Below are positions 45,325 to 57,900 of a stretch of DNA of 64,000 nt, one piece after another. This DNA is from Spironucleus salmonicida. Lineage: Eukaryota > Fornicata > Diplomonadida > Hexamitidae. How positions within the stretch are numbered: the first letter of the stretch is position 1; every line of letters begins with the position of its first letter. The DNA is taken from the NCBI GenBank assembly GCA_000497125.2, contig CM035321.1:256001-320000 (forward strand), given 5' to 3'. Under the pieces are notes generated by a model, which ran no database searches, was not told the DNA's origin, and saw only the letters and a list, made by a program, of their open reading frames with translations. The translations under genes were made by a program, and so were the position numbers.

Positions 45325-46851
45325 ATGTCGATGAAGTCAATTCTGCATATTTTCCCTCCCCAGCCATCACATTTAAAACAATCATCCAGTTAAGCTTATC
45401 ACAATGTTTGTATGCAAATTACGGATTATTGCACAAAAACAGCGAATCTTTCACTATCGACGCCACTTTTCAAGCTACCAGCTTTCTCAACAATCCCGCA
45501 AACGAATGACCGCTTTGTATTCGACGAGATTCTCTGCGAACCCCAACTTTTTGCTGACATCCACTCCCCAAATACTCCCCAAACGCTGTAGCCTAATCCA
45601 ATCCAAAATTCGATTGACAAAATAGCCTCAAAAATCGTTTCCTAGGCCCACCACGGTACCTGTAAGCTCATTATCAACTATGGTTCGGCGTGCTCAGGGC
45701 ACGGTATACTGGCGTTCGGCACCTACCCATAAAATGACCCTCAAATCGGCCTTGTATGGTCTATTTTGGACGCACTTAGCGACTGCGAAATCCGGTGCTT
45801 CTCACTCGAGAATGGAGGCAAGATTCGCGATCTGTTGGACGACACACAGCTCGGGACAGTGCTGAAGCCCAAGACGCAGTTCAACCTCATCACGCCGGAA
45901 ACGCTAAACGTGGATCTGTGCGGTCTTCAGAACACGACTTCCGGCCGCCTTAAGCTCGCGAATTCGCTCCACCAAAAGCGCCGAATTTTGGCCAAATATT
46001 AGCGCTTCGACCGAGTGGTCGACCGCTCTTCCGACGAGCAGTTTCCGATTCTCCAAAAAATCCACTCACAGCTCGGCCCACAAAACCACAACCTGGCGCT
46101 CGATCTCACACCCACAACTTTCGTGCTGTTATCGCCCAAAAATCGTCAAAATTCACAGATTTTGCTCATCGATTTCCCTGCTTGCTGTGCGAATTCCGGG
46201 CTTTAGGGATACACACTGAGTCCTCGAATGCACGAAAACTTGAAGATTCCGGTCGAGCTGAAAAGCTGTTTTCGGAGTGGTGCTAACTCACGAAATGGTG
46301 TGATTTCACGTGTTCTCGGGGGCTGTGTTCCGGGCATTTCTGATGGTGAAGTGGTGTAGATTTGCAGCGTGTAATTGAGCGATTTCGAGCGTGTTTCAAG
46401 TGGTCAAATTTTGAGAATGGCTGGAATGTTCGACAAGAACGTTGTTGAACGATTTTTTGATGGTTTTGTGGCTGAAAAAAATCGAAAACGCGTCGAATCA
46501 AGTTTTAGTAATTAATAGATATAATAATAAGAAAAATAATTTACTTTTAATTTTGATCAGATCGAAAATTTTGACCAGGATGAAAACAGCATTATTGGGA
46601 AACACGGGTTTGATTTTAAGGATGCTACAAACCGTAGCATTGGATATAGCAACGACGAGACGGAGATAGTCGAAAAAATTGATATCTAGAGTTTAATGAC
46701 TGCTAAGGAATTATTGAAGGACGAGAGCAACGACGATGTGAGCGATGGAGATGATTGGGCTACTAACCTATTTAGAAGCAGTGAATGGCAGGTAGAAACC
46801 CAAGGAATATTAAAAAAAATGAAGATGTTCTTAGACTCGATCCAGATATGA
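45325..46851 (+). CDS. kinesin-like protein with degenerate motor domain, 508 aa
   Basis: The frame runs from ATG 45325 to TGA. DRFVFDEILCEPQ aligns with the kinesin FxFDxVF..Q strand. NYGSACSGHGILAFG (residues ~118-132) stands where AYGQTGSGKTYTMxG is expected, with catalytic Lys and Thr replaced by His and Gly. LLIDFPACC stands for LVDLAGSE, and the SSRSH block is unrecognisable. The second half is acidic and polar (SNDDVSDGDDW). It is probably a non-motile adaptor, if the alignment holds. GC rises to about 55 % between 45.7 and 46.4 kb inside this single frame. Confidence 0.5.
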
Positions 46852-46882
46852 AATATTATATTATTTATTGTATTAGAAAAAT

Positions 46883-47890
46883 ATGATGGATGTCGATGAT
46901 TATGTTTCTCCTTATAAGCTAGATAATGAATAAAATGTACCAACATAACACAGACTCTTTTATCATTATTAATAAGGATCATTTTACTGTTATGGATGTA
47001 ATTCTGCGTATGAAACAAATGAGTATTTTGAAACGGTTTAGAAGCGTTAGATTATTTTTCCATTTCATACTTAAAACACTGATTGGTTCTTTTATCAACC
47101 AGTACATCTACATGGTTTAGTCTTAGGGGTAATCAACTAATCACTATATTTAATAAATAAACTACATATTGGAAAAATAGCAGATACCCCTGAGCACTAA
47201 GGGTAGCCTTTGTTTGTTTACGAAGATAGATTATGTTTTATGTCTAGGTAAATAACTTTTTCATTTGATTTTTAAACTATGTGCTTCAGATAAATGGACT
47301 TTCCAAAAATGAATTGTTCCCATGTTTTTGGTGTGAATAACTCACCTGCGTTTTATGACTCTGGTAGGAGAGTTATTTAAACAATGTAATTTGAACTTCC
47401 TTGTTAGTAATTATTATTTTGCTCGAATAATCTCGCATTAACAGTATAAAAGAAAGATAAGCGATAGATATGGACATTATTGAATTTATAATAAGGAATT
47501 ATTCATGAAATCGAAGATTATGAAGTATTAGATATTAATTTATCCTAATTTACTGTGTAAGGTAATAAATCCGGTGTACGATTAGAATAAGCTAGTATAT
47601 TTTCTGGGTTTGATGATTAAATATGGTATGATATTGAATTAGTGACACTTGTAGAAGGTAGAATATTTAATAACAATAATCTGGTAGATATTTGGGTAGA
47701 TAATATCGAAAATATAGACAAAATATCTGATGAAATTAACAAATAAAATTTATGGATGTAAAGACTGTATGGTCTAGAAAAAGCATAGCAATGTAGATAA
47801 GTCAGTCGAAAATGGATATAAGAAATGAAAAACGAAGTATATGCCGTTGGGAAAGTTATTGCCCAGAGAATTATTTATGGTAATGATTGA
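46883..47890 (+). CDS. hypothetical protein, 335 aa
   Basis: The frame starts MMDVDDYVSPYKLDNEQN at ATG 46883, 31 bp after the preceding stop. It contains a short Cys motif (FYCYGCNSAYE) near residue 35 and aromatic-rich beta segments; the C-terminus is helical (LWMQRLYGLEKAQQCRQVSR). No family recognised. The first ATG of two adjacent ones was taken. Confidence 0.55.
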
Positions 47891-47922
47891 TATCATATAG
47901 TATTATTATTGGTATCTCAATC

Positions 47923-48255
47923 ATGGAGATTAAATATATGAGATAGCCTTAGCTGTAAAAAGTTTATTCATCGCCAACTAACAAATAGAATACTTAATTG
48001 TATAATTAACATACAAAGTCAATTATATAATCGATGAAAATATCATCTGATATTTATGATGACTTTGTTCCTATTAGAAGAAATTGCTGTTAACAAAAGC
48101 TAAATATTATTACAAATTATAAAATACGTTAAAATTAGATATAGGTTCCCTCTTTAGTACGAGGCACAGTTGAAAAAGAAGCAAATATAAGTAAAAGTAA
48201 AAATTAATCATAAATAAATTCTTCACACAGTTTTATTGTTTATTCTACTAAGTGA
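47923..48255 (+). CDS. hypothetical small basic protein, 110 aa
   Basis: The frame starts MEIKYMRQPQLQKVYSSPTN and is polar, basic and probably disordered. It includes a CC pair (RRNCCQQK). Short and without homologue that I recognise. The 102 bp to the next convergent stop hold nothing else. Confidence 0.4.
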
Positions 48256-48357
48256 TATAGTTTATTAGTATAAAAGTGAACTTATTTGCCCATTTCTTAT
48301 TTATATAATAAATAGCCTAAATTTATATTCATTTATTTATTATATAAAATCGATAAC

Positions 48358-48873
48358 TCACTTTTAAGATTTCATAGCATTCAATCTGCTATTCCATGCT
48401 ACGTTAAGACCTGGTTCCTCCAAAATTGAATTAACTAAAATAAGTCTCTCATTGAGTTTTCTATCGTTAATCCATAATAGAGTTTTCTACTCCTAATTTA
48501 GTAAAACTGTACAATTTGTTGTTTTATGTGCTAATATATCTAACAGATTTCTTGGTACAACAGCTAAACCCTTCCTATTCACAAAATGAAAAGCAGAATA
48601 AATAGCAGAGTGAGAATTCATCATAGAAATGAAGTTTTCGTTAGTAATTTTTATATCTCCCTCTTTGGGCTATTTAAACCGCAGACCGCTAATCTTTGTT
48701 ACTTCTACAGATGGTTTTTGAGTAATAACCTTAGGAATAATAGCTACCTCGCCATAATGAGAGAACTCACCAGAACACATAGGTTCGAAGTCTGATATAT
48801 CAAAGTATGATTCTTCAGAATAAATAGTAGGAGCTAAAGGAGTAACTTAGGAATCAAAAGAGCAGTTCATCAT
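48358..48873 (-). CDS. hypothetical protein, 171 aa
   Basis: The minus-strand frame starts MMNCSFDSQVTPLAPT at ATG 48873. N-terminal 60 residues are acidic and Ser/Pro-rich. Residues ~80-170 look globular (FHFVNRKGLAVVPRNLLDIL ... LLWINDRKLNERLILVNSI). No family recognised. Confidence 0.5.
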
Positions 48874-49829
48874 TTTGAAGTTATACGTAAAATGGATAAT
48901 GAAATAAATATGTTATTAACTTACTTATTTTATTTGTGGTTTGAGTATTAAATGAGGTAAACCTGATAAACTATATAAATAATATCAATATATATAGCAA
49001 TCGTTTATTTTACAGATAGACTAATTGCGCGTCAAATCTTTTTCAATTTACAGTAATCAATATAACAATATATTATAACACATTATCGAAATTTTGAAAA
49101 GTACAATATACTAATACTAGAAAATAAGGGTAAATATACATATAAGATGAATAAAATATTTTTACTAATTATATATTAAGAGGCAATATAAATATTTATT
49201 TTCCACTGTAGAGAAGAATAATAGGTTAATTTATTTGTAATATAACGTAGTACTGTAAAAAAATCATTCTTCTATTTCTATTATTTGTTAGTTCTATCAT
49301 ATTGTAAAGAATTAATAAGTATTCAAAAAGACTAAATTTATTATCTATTATTACGTTGCTATTGTTTCCAAAATGTAATATAACATCTAACATACTTTGA
49401 TGAATCCAACCCTTATTAACTTAACAATAATGCACTAAAAGTTATTCTAATTATATTAAACTGATTTTTATAGTAATAATATAATTGGTTTAATAAAATT
49501 TAATTTAAGTTGAGTCCAATTTAACCGTAAATTAATAGCTTATATAATTATAATTACTAGCAATTGGTAAAGAATAATAGAGTAACTTTTTAATATTAAA
49601 ATTGTAATTTACATCTCGTATATTTCCTCATCTTTACTTGTATAAACACTTACCATATTTATGATAAGCTATTATATAAACAGGATCTTTACTATTATTT
49701 CTTTATATAATTTGTTGGCGTACCATACTATACCTTTATGTTCTTCTAATCTTTTATCCTACTTATTTTACTCAGTGAATTCTCCCATATTATCACTCTC
49801 CATATATTTAGTTTCATTATATTGAACAA
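48874..49829. other. AT-rich region, probably intergenic
   Basis: Roughly 950 bp of about 80 % AT. Two minus-strand frames run in from the coiled-coil gene on the right: one of 178 residues from ATG 49833 to TGA at 49297, and a second ending near 49640 (KDPVYIIAYHKYGK). They may be frameshifted tail of that gene. The left 400 bp hold nothing I can support. Confidence 0.4.
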
Positions 49830-51395
49830 TCATATAATCCTGCCTTTTCCTTCTACTTTATACATCCCTTCCAGGACTTTCAATATTTTTTAACTCTCTC
49901 TACGCTCCTTACAGTACATTTAACGCAACGTTACTTTTTAAAGTTCTGAATCAGCGCCATCAATTTTTTACTGTCTAATTTTTTCTCTTTCATCTTCCAT
50001 ATATTAAGCTCTGTCGTGCATTATTTTAAGCTACTAGCCCTTATAGAAACCCTCTCCGAGATCATTGAAATTTAAAAATTCTTAAAGGCTGAAGACTTCA
50101 CTTACAGTTTTTATCTCCTTTTATTGAATGTCTTTAAATGTATAGGATTGCATTAACTATTTCTTGAAATCTGGATCTTTTTTCACTTCATTTACCTGCT
50201 AAATAACCTAATTAAGATGATAGAGCTATAACTGACCATCATATTTGGTTTAAGATTCAAGCATCTTACTGCGAACCCTACCTATTTATGAGTTAAGTAA
50301 AGTAGAATAAGAAAATTATTTCTTCTGATCTAAAAAATCATTTTTCGAAGCCTTTGCTTTCTCTTACATTTCTTCAATTTAATTAATTGTACTAATTTAG
50401 AGATCTTTTTACTTCTTCAGAATTTCTGAAAACTTTTTATTTTAGTTTGCACTTTTTTCTTTAATTTTTTCTGAAACTTCCGTTTATTTTATTTTTAGCT
50501 ATTTATCATGTCGTTTTTGAGCTAATTCTATTTCTACTTCTATTTATTTTTCCATTCCTTCTAAGTCTTTCATAAATTATTCCATAATTTCTTATATTTT
50601 TTCATGCTTCTCATTATAAAATTGTTTTATCTCGTCAGTTCGTACTTTTTATTTTTGTAAAATATTTGATTTTGCTCTATTGAAAACTTACTCTTTTTAC
50701 TGAATTAGCTACAAATTACTCTCATAATGTTGATTAGTTAAATTACGTCTTATTTCATGCATTTCTAATTCTTTTTAAGCTCTTGTCAATTACGTGCACT
50801 TAAGTTAATTTTATTTTTCTTAAATTTAATTTTGTAAAATAATTTCTTGCTGTTTATCTTTTTCGATATATTTTATCTTAATTTATCTTAGTTTTTAATT
50901 TAAGAATTCATTTGTTTTATCTAACTTTTATTCAAATGCATCTTTTTTCTCTTTATTTTCTTATTGTTTTTGTTTTTATATAATTCGTTATTTCTAGCTG
51001 AACTATACAAGCTAGGTTTATTCCTATATTTTTTTCTCATTATATCTTTATATTTTAAGCTGCTGTTTTTCATAAATTATTTATTGTGGATCTATACTTT
51101 TTATAACTCTAGAACGTGGCTCAAAGTATTCTATTTTTCGGTCTAAATTTTCCGTTAATTAATATGACTAAGTTTATGGAGCATTATCTAGTATTTATCT
51201 TTAATTTATTGCTTCTTTTATACGCTTATCTAATATTTCTTGATGCTTCTTAATCAACTAAGCCTAAACTGACGGAATTTTATGATATGGGCATTTAGAT
51301 GTGAAATCTTCAGCTATAAGTCCTAATTACTTTATTGCTAAAATTGATTTAGGTGATTTTGGGGGCAAACATGGAGGGATATCTAACAGTGACAT
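49830..51395 (-). CDS. coiled-coil protein, 521 aa
   Basis: The minus-strand frame starts MSLLDIPPCLPPKSPKS at ATG 51395. A Pro-rich start is followed from ~residue 50 by almost continuous Lys/Gln/Glu-rich coiled coil (for example LDRKIEYFEPRSRVI, KQRIIQKQKQQENKEK). Near the C-terminus a small conserved-looking region occurs (FNDLGEGFYKGQQLKIM). Gln is coded mainly by TAA. Probably a cytoskeletal or flagellar structural protein. The stop used here is uncertain because other frames remain coding-like beyond it. Confidence 0.65.
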
Positions 51396-51466
51396 AAAAT
51401 TGTAATTTTATAATTATATTAATATATAATATATAATAACAACTAATTCTTTTCTTTTCTTGTTTT

Positions 51467-51844
51467 ATGTAAGATCTTGATGTTTTAGTTGATTACGACA
51501 CATCAAGCCTTATTAATTGCGAACATCCGATCCCAGATTGTTATTCTGGTGCTTGTTCATTTTATTCATAAAACTCAGGACCAATAACATTGATCACAAA
51601 TTTTTATAAAAATGTAGAAGTATCCCTCATCTGTATTTATCCAGGAGAATAGAATCAACCTACTTTTATTAAAATCAATGGAACACGACATTAGCTTATA
51701 TTTAGTGATGATGAAGAAAGTTAATATAAAATTTCTAAAGTTTAGGTTAGTTTTATTACAGAAAAAGTTATATGTGAATTCATTGGAAACGAATCTGTTT
51801 CTGTTAAGGCTATCAGATTTTATGGTAATAAATTAGAGGGATGA
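51467..51844 (+). CDS. hypothetical beta-rich protein, 125 aa
   Basis: The frame starts MQDLDVLVDYDTSSLIN. Alternating hydrophobic strands (VEVSLICIYPGE, TFIKINGTRHQLIF, VICEFIGNESVSVKAIRFYG) suggest a beta sandwich like galactose-binding or C2-type modules. Family not identified. It starts 72 bp from the divergent coiled-coil gene. Confidence 0.5.
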
Positions 51845-51969
51845 TACGTTACTGATACAATTATAGTTATTATTATAATATTTATATATAAGTAAGCACA
51901 TGATTGTTTTTTTTGTTTATTGATAAATTATAATTAATATATAATAATTAAATATAATAATTTTTATTA

Positions 51970-52515
51970 ATGAATAACATTATGACATCTAGAACGCCTT
52001 AGTCACAAAGCCCCATTAGGTAAAAAGAATCTGGAAAATTTTTTATCAATAAAACATAATTTACGGTATCATCTGATAGAAGCACTAATAGACCTCTTCG
52101 TACACGTCCAGCATTTGATAATTCATTTGATACTCCAGGTCGACCACAACCAATACTAGATCTGGCACCAGTACCACCTAGTCCATATTATTCTCGAAAC
52201 GCTATGAGGCTTACTTTAGAATCTGTTCATTAAAAATTTAGAAAATATCGTAATAAGCACATTTTTATTGACATGGGAGAATAAACTGAGAAACCTGAAC
52301 TATCTATCAGTCAAAAGAAAAAACTAGAACAATAAAGATGTTACTCTAATTACTGGATTTAACGAAGACATGAGGCTTAATTGCCACTTAGAGAAGGATA
52401 AGCTTGGGACGATTGTTTGCCTAAGAATATACCTAAACTTAAGTCTAATATAGGACGTTGTGGATTACGTCAGTATGATTAAGGATGGGTTAAGACAGAT
52501 AAATCTGTTGAATGA
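51970..52515 (+). CDS. hypothetical protein with disordered N-half, 181 aa
   Basis: The frame starts MNNIMTSRTPQSQSPIR. Residues 1-90 are Ser/Pro/Arg-rich (RPLRTRPAFDNSFDTPGRP). The second half is basic with aromatic residues (CYSNYWIQRRHEAQL, CGLRQYDQGWVKTDK), which resembles short flagellar/microtubule inner-protein type sequences. That resemblance is only a guess. Confidence 0.5.
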
Positions 52516-52557
52516 CATTATTGATAAATTATGTTCAATCATTTATATATTTTATAA

Positions 52558-53244
52558 TCATACGTACAAATGGGTAACATTTAAAGGGCATTTATCTACA
52601 AATTCAGGTAATGCACTAACATAACCATTTTCCATCAATATTTTCACTGTACCTCTTACAGCTCTCTCATCGAAACCTCTTTCAATTAATTATTAACATA
52701 TTGCATCAGGGTCATACTCTTGAAATAGGCAATCACATATCCACTATCTCCATTAGTTTGGTACTAAACTTCTCATAAAACAAAATAGTTCTTTAAACCC
52801 AAGAATCTTAAACTATTCGTTAAATACTAATTTTAACATTTGCGCTTTAACTGAATCAATGAAATTTTCAGAGCAATTTTCACGTTCTAGAGCAGTTTCT
52901 ATGGCATCTTCAGTTATAAAACCTCTATGAATATAGGCACAGTTAAATTTAATATACTCTGCACAAATATTTATAATTGTCTGATACAAAAATGTTCCTG
53001 GTGGTGAGAGCCTCATTTAACGAAATATTTTATAATCAATTTAATGTGACTGAGATGTCTGCAAAAGTTCAATAAATATATCATTTAATTCAGCCGGAGA
53101 AGGATTTAACTTTAACATTTTTAACGAAGCTTTTAAATTATTAGGAGTTATAATATTCCGGCCTTATGATAGAGATAGGAAAAGACGATTTGAAACTTTT
53201 TCTGGCTCCTCATAAAAATATGAAATATCAGATAGCGCTGACAT
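52558..53244 (-). CDS. helical protein with EF-hand-like spacing, 228 aa
   Basis: The minus-strand frame starts MSALSDISYFYEEPEK at ATG 53244. NIITPNNLKASLKMLKLNPSPAELNDIF followed by SQSHQIDYKIFRQM has the spacing of a calmodulin-like pair of hands without good Ca ligands. The rest is helical with several Cys. Family membership is tentative. Confidence 0.45.
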
Positions 53245-53381
53245 TACTGATTAGGAAGTATTTAAATAGTTTACTGATAAAATATTATATATTTAGAATT
53301 TATAAAATAATCATTTATTGTATCTTATACTAGTTTTATTTTTAAATGAACACTTATTATGACTTTGCGTAATAGTATAAT

Positions 53382-54167
53382 ATGACTTTTAAATATGAAA
53401 TAGATTTGATACTTAATGAAGATAAACCAATGCTACTGTCACTAGAAGATTCTTTATAACCAATATATGATTATGTTGACCTTACTGATAATTAAGCAAC
53501 AATTCCATTTTTTTATTATGATTATTAACAGTAATATAATAGATGCGGCTCAGCTTAAGATTATTAATCGGGTTCATTCTATTATATATATTAGTAGCAG
53601 TATAATAATGAAATAGTTTATGACAATTTAAGATCTGAATATAATCTTATTTAGATTCTTGAATCGTAAGCAGTTGAAAATATTTAAACTCCTTTATAAT
53701 TAATAAATACTCTAGACCGGAATATCTCACAACTCAAATAATAAAATTTTAAACAAGATAAACTATCAAGTAAATAGTATTTACATCGGTTTAAAGTTCC
53801 AAAATAAAAAAGCTTTCATTCATTAATACCAGCTAACGACCCTCCCAAACCAAAACCATACACATACTATTAAGGTAAACATCCAGCCCCTAAATAAGAA
53901 CATGTAATTTAAATATAGCGTTACTAAAATCAAAATATTTCATATTCACCTTAAAAAAATAATAAATTACATTATGATAATATTTCAAAAACCCTTAGTG
54001 AAATGGACAGTATTGAGCAGGAAATTATTAATTTTTGTTAAACAAATAACAAATTATCAGTTAAATAAAACAGAAGGCCGCTAGCACCTTGTCGAGGTTC
54101 AAACCATTTATCAGGGTCTGCCAATATGCAAAGAGTGCACACTAAACTGTAAGATATTGAATATTGA
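53382..54167 (+). CDS. hypothetical Gln/Tyr-rich protein, 261 aa
   Basis: The frame starts MTFKYEIDLILNEDK at ATG 53382. Tyr/Gln/Asn-rich low complexity (YYDYQQQYNRC, YYIYQQQYNNE) fills the first half; Pro/Lys-rich patches follow (DPPKPKPYTYYQGKHP). Likely disordered. Gln is almost entirely TAA/TAG. No domain recognised. Confidence 0.5.
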
Positions 54168-54968
54168 GTAATTCTTTAAAATATCTAGATTTTTATGCAA
54201 AATATTATCATTGTACTATTAATTAATTTACATTAGAATATTACTGATTAAATATAAAATTTTAGAATGAAATTATTATTATTTGGTTTATATTCATAAC
54301 AATGAATGTAAATATAAAACGAAATAATAGTGGTTTATTCATTTTCAATACGTTTAGTACCTTTAAAAAATTACATGTTCGGCTTAATGATACCACCATA
54401 TATTGCTAAAAGACTCCTGGTAAGAATTGATCTAAAACTTTATATGCTAATAAAAAGCATAAATGAGAATAATATAATTTTTTAGTGTGATTTATTAAAA
54501 ATTTCTAAAATTAATGCAATCTTCCATACTTGCATCCGTCTAACTACAATGAGAGAATTCATTCAATCGTGGTATTAAATGAGTATATAATTATTAGTTT
54601 ATTCTTAAAGAAGAAGAATATCGATTCCGTATATTCAACATTAAGAGTTAGAGTAATGAAGTTAATGTTTAGATATCAAACAATTACAAATACAATATAG
54701 TTTATATCATAGTAAAATACTTTAATATTATTTGAATATTTTAAAACTAGATTTATAATTATATACTTTAGTTTCATATAATATCTCAAAAATGAAATAA
54801 ATATAATTTATCAAACAAAACAAATTCTAGTCTTTATCATAATATCTTCATAAGATTTAAACGCATCAATTAGTTTTATAGTAAAGACTGTCTAAAAATT
54901 TGATATTACCTGATAAAATTATCTTAATTCCAATGAATTAAATATAATTATATTACAAACATAATAAT
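54168..54968. other. AT-rich interval with overlapping short ORFs
   Basis: Two plus-strand frames overlap here: 54302-54430 (starts MNVNIKRNNSGLF, 42 aa) and 54375-54659 (starts MFGLMIPPYIAKRLL, 94 aa). Either could be a small gene; neither has a recognisable family. The last 300 bp before the large gene hold nothing I can support. Confidence 0.3.
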
Positions 54969-57900
54969 ATGCTTTTGTTTTCTTAGATAAGTTGTATGAA
55001 TAATTATAACCTATTTTTTAGTTTTATTAAATAAATTTTATTTACTTTAATCACACTGTAAAGATTAAGTATCAAAATACCCAATTTATCACTGGAGTAA
55101 GTGTTTATTGATTCTTTCAATCAACCATACATAAAATTATTATCTGATGATTTAAATTAATAATTTTCTTATTTTAATTTTACGAACAATTTAGAATTAA
55201 CTTTTGACGAAGTATAATGTGCCAAATTTAATGAAAATGTGATCTAATTTTTCTAACTTTTAGTAAAATAGTTTTTTGAATAAAATATTTCAAATGCAAT
55301 TCATTAGTTTGCATAGCATTCAACATCTACTGCTTAGATATTTTCAATTGTGTGTTATATTGAAATCCTTTACTAAAAATCATAAATAAATAAAATTTTT
55401 CTTGTAAGAAACGTTTAATTTTTTAATTCATTAAATATGTTTTAATCATATTTTACTAAATAAGTAAGTATGTTTGTAAAAACAGAATTTTTCATCTCAT
55501 TAATCTATCATATTTAAATTAACTCTTTGTTATCAAAATAATTGTAAATAGATATAAAATAAGAAACTTTATAAGATTGTAATAAATACTAATAACTTAT
55601 TTCAGTAGGGTAATAAAGTTTTACAAAGCCATAAGTTATTTAATATTCTGAACAAATTGAAAATAAAATTATAATAATAACAAGTACTGAATATTAAATT
55701 TAAATTTTAGAGAACTAAATACATTCTTTTTATAAAAAAATTCACACTGACTATGTAGTAATTAATGTTACATCTTGTAAAGAATTAATATAATAAATAA
55801 TATAATTTTAATGTTAGTAAGATTTTCAAACAATTTACTCCAACGAGATTGATATAGATGAATTGTTTATACAACATTTACTATAATAAGATACATAAGA
55901 ATCTCATTAATTGCAAGTATTACTAAATCTAGATGAACTCACAACTTAATAGAAATAATAATATGACGAATTTGCTCTCCTAGGATAAAACTTATTTGTG
56001 GATTAATTATTTAATGGGTATAATGCTGTTAAAGAATTAGATCCAAATATTACTATTCCAACATAGTTTAGTAAATTTATAACCAATTAATACCTAAGTT
56101 CAAATTAATAATATCAGAAATATGGTATCTTGCAATATCTTAGAACAATCATTTATCCCTAAATTAAAATTATTCTAATAATTAATTAATAAAGAATATC
56201 ATTAGATGCTTTTCCTGAAATTAAACAAATAATTAAAAGTTATAAATACTTAAATACATAAAATACTGTAATGATTTTAATTGATAAAAATATCTAGCAA
56301 ATGGATAAAAAAACTAATTTAAAATCTTTATAAAAGTATATATTGAAATAAAATATAATGAAATTTAGTTTAAATTTAATTGATGATATTTTATGTTTTT
56401 CTCCACATAAAGCCTTAACTGAGATGTATAATAAATCTATATTAAATAATAATTTACTATAAATTTCAGATAGTATTGAATTTCAGATGAGCAATAATAA
56501 ATTTGACATGTATTAAATCTATTTTTAGTTTATAATATCATCCGGTTGTTATTAGACCATTAATATTATATAAGATTAATAAATATAATCAGCTATAAAT
56601 TTAGCAAGTAAGTAGCTAGGCTGGTATTAAGACTATTTCGCATTTAACTATATAAATTAATCTAAATTTGAAGAGATCCTATTAGAATATAGACTAGCTA
56701 GGGAGATGTCAATTTCACCAATAGATATTTTATATATTTTTAACGTTAAATCATAATTGATTTCTATTGAATAGCTATAAAAATATACTTAAGTTTCATA
56801 AGAATATTTGTTTACTTAATTAGAATAATTGACATATTAAAGATTACTTAATAAAATTTCTACTAACAAATATGTAATATCCGATATACAAATGGGAACA
56901 AAGATTTTATACTATTGCAGTTATCGAGATTAATCTTACATTTCTAATATACTATTTTGGGATCTTATTTCACGATATTAAATTATTTAAACATTTTCTT
57001 AATCTGAATAAATTTATTCTGAAGAGTTACTTTCACAATTGAGTCGTATGTATTATTGTATACTATAAACAAAGTCTTGCACAATAGCATAACATAAAGT
57101 AGAAGCAGAATAATTATAATTAGAAAGATCAAGTTTTAATGACCCATCATTTTCTCTTGTGAATACTATGGATGAAATATTTTAAATGTCACTGTAGGAT
57201 ATTTCTTCATCAAGTTCAGAAGACAGTTTTCATAGTTTTCAATTCTAAATTTAGTCTCCAATGACTCCATAAGACATCACATTATATGAAAAAAATAGAA
57301 AGGCAAAAAGAAAAGTTATATCTTATCTAATTAAAATTAAAGTTTGTTTAATGTTTGTTGCAACTATAAATTAATCAACATAAGTACAGAATATATTCTT
57401 ATAATTATCTTAAATTTTAATTACCACATAGTACTATATCAATGAAGCTAAAGCATTATGCGATTCTAATAAAGAATAAAACTATTACAAATAACTTATT
57501 AATTTAGAAACTTCTTGTATTCTATATTATTTTCTATTCTCCAATTAACCTTCATCAATAATACTTTTATCTGAACTAAATAATCGCAACTTAACTATTA
57601 CTTAATACACCCTTATAGCATGGAGATTGATAAATTTACAAAAAATTAATGAAGCAAACAAATATATATTGTCTATTTTAAAGTCACATGACGAATCTTA
57701 TAATTTCATTGATAAAATATTGAGCTATAGAGTTATTTTTGATAAATTTTAAGAATAAACTCTAAACGTCAATGAATATATTTTTATAGTTAATTTAGTA
57801 CAAGAATATAACAATATTACTATCATAGATACATTAAATGATAAGGTTAAATTTGTATTGCTTTTAGAATTATTGCTGTTAGTATATCTCTTAACTGATT

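Noticed and set aside
46686..47018. Minus-strand 110-codon ORF
   Set aside because: Antisense of the end of the kinesin-like gene and the start of the 46883 gene; composition looks like a shadow.
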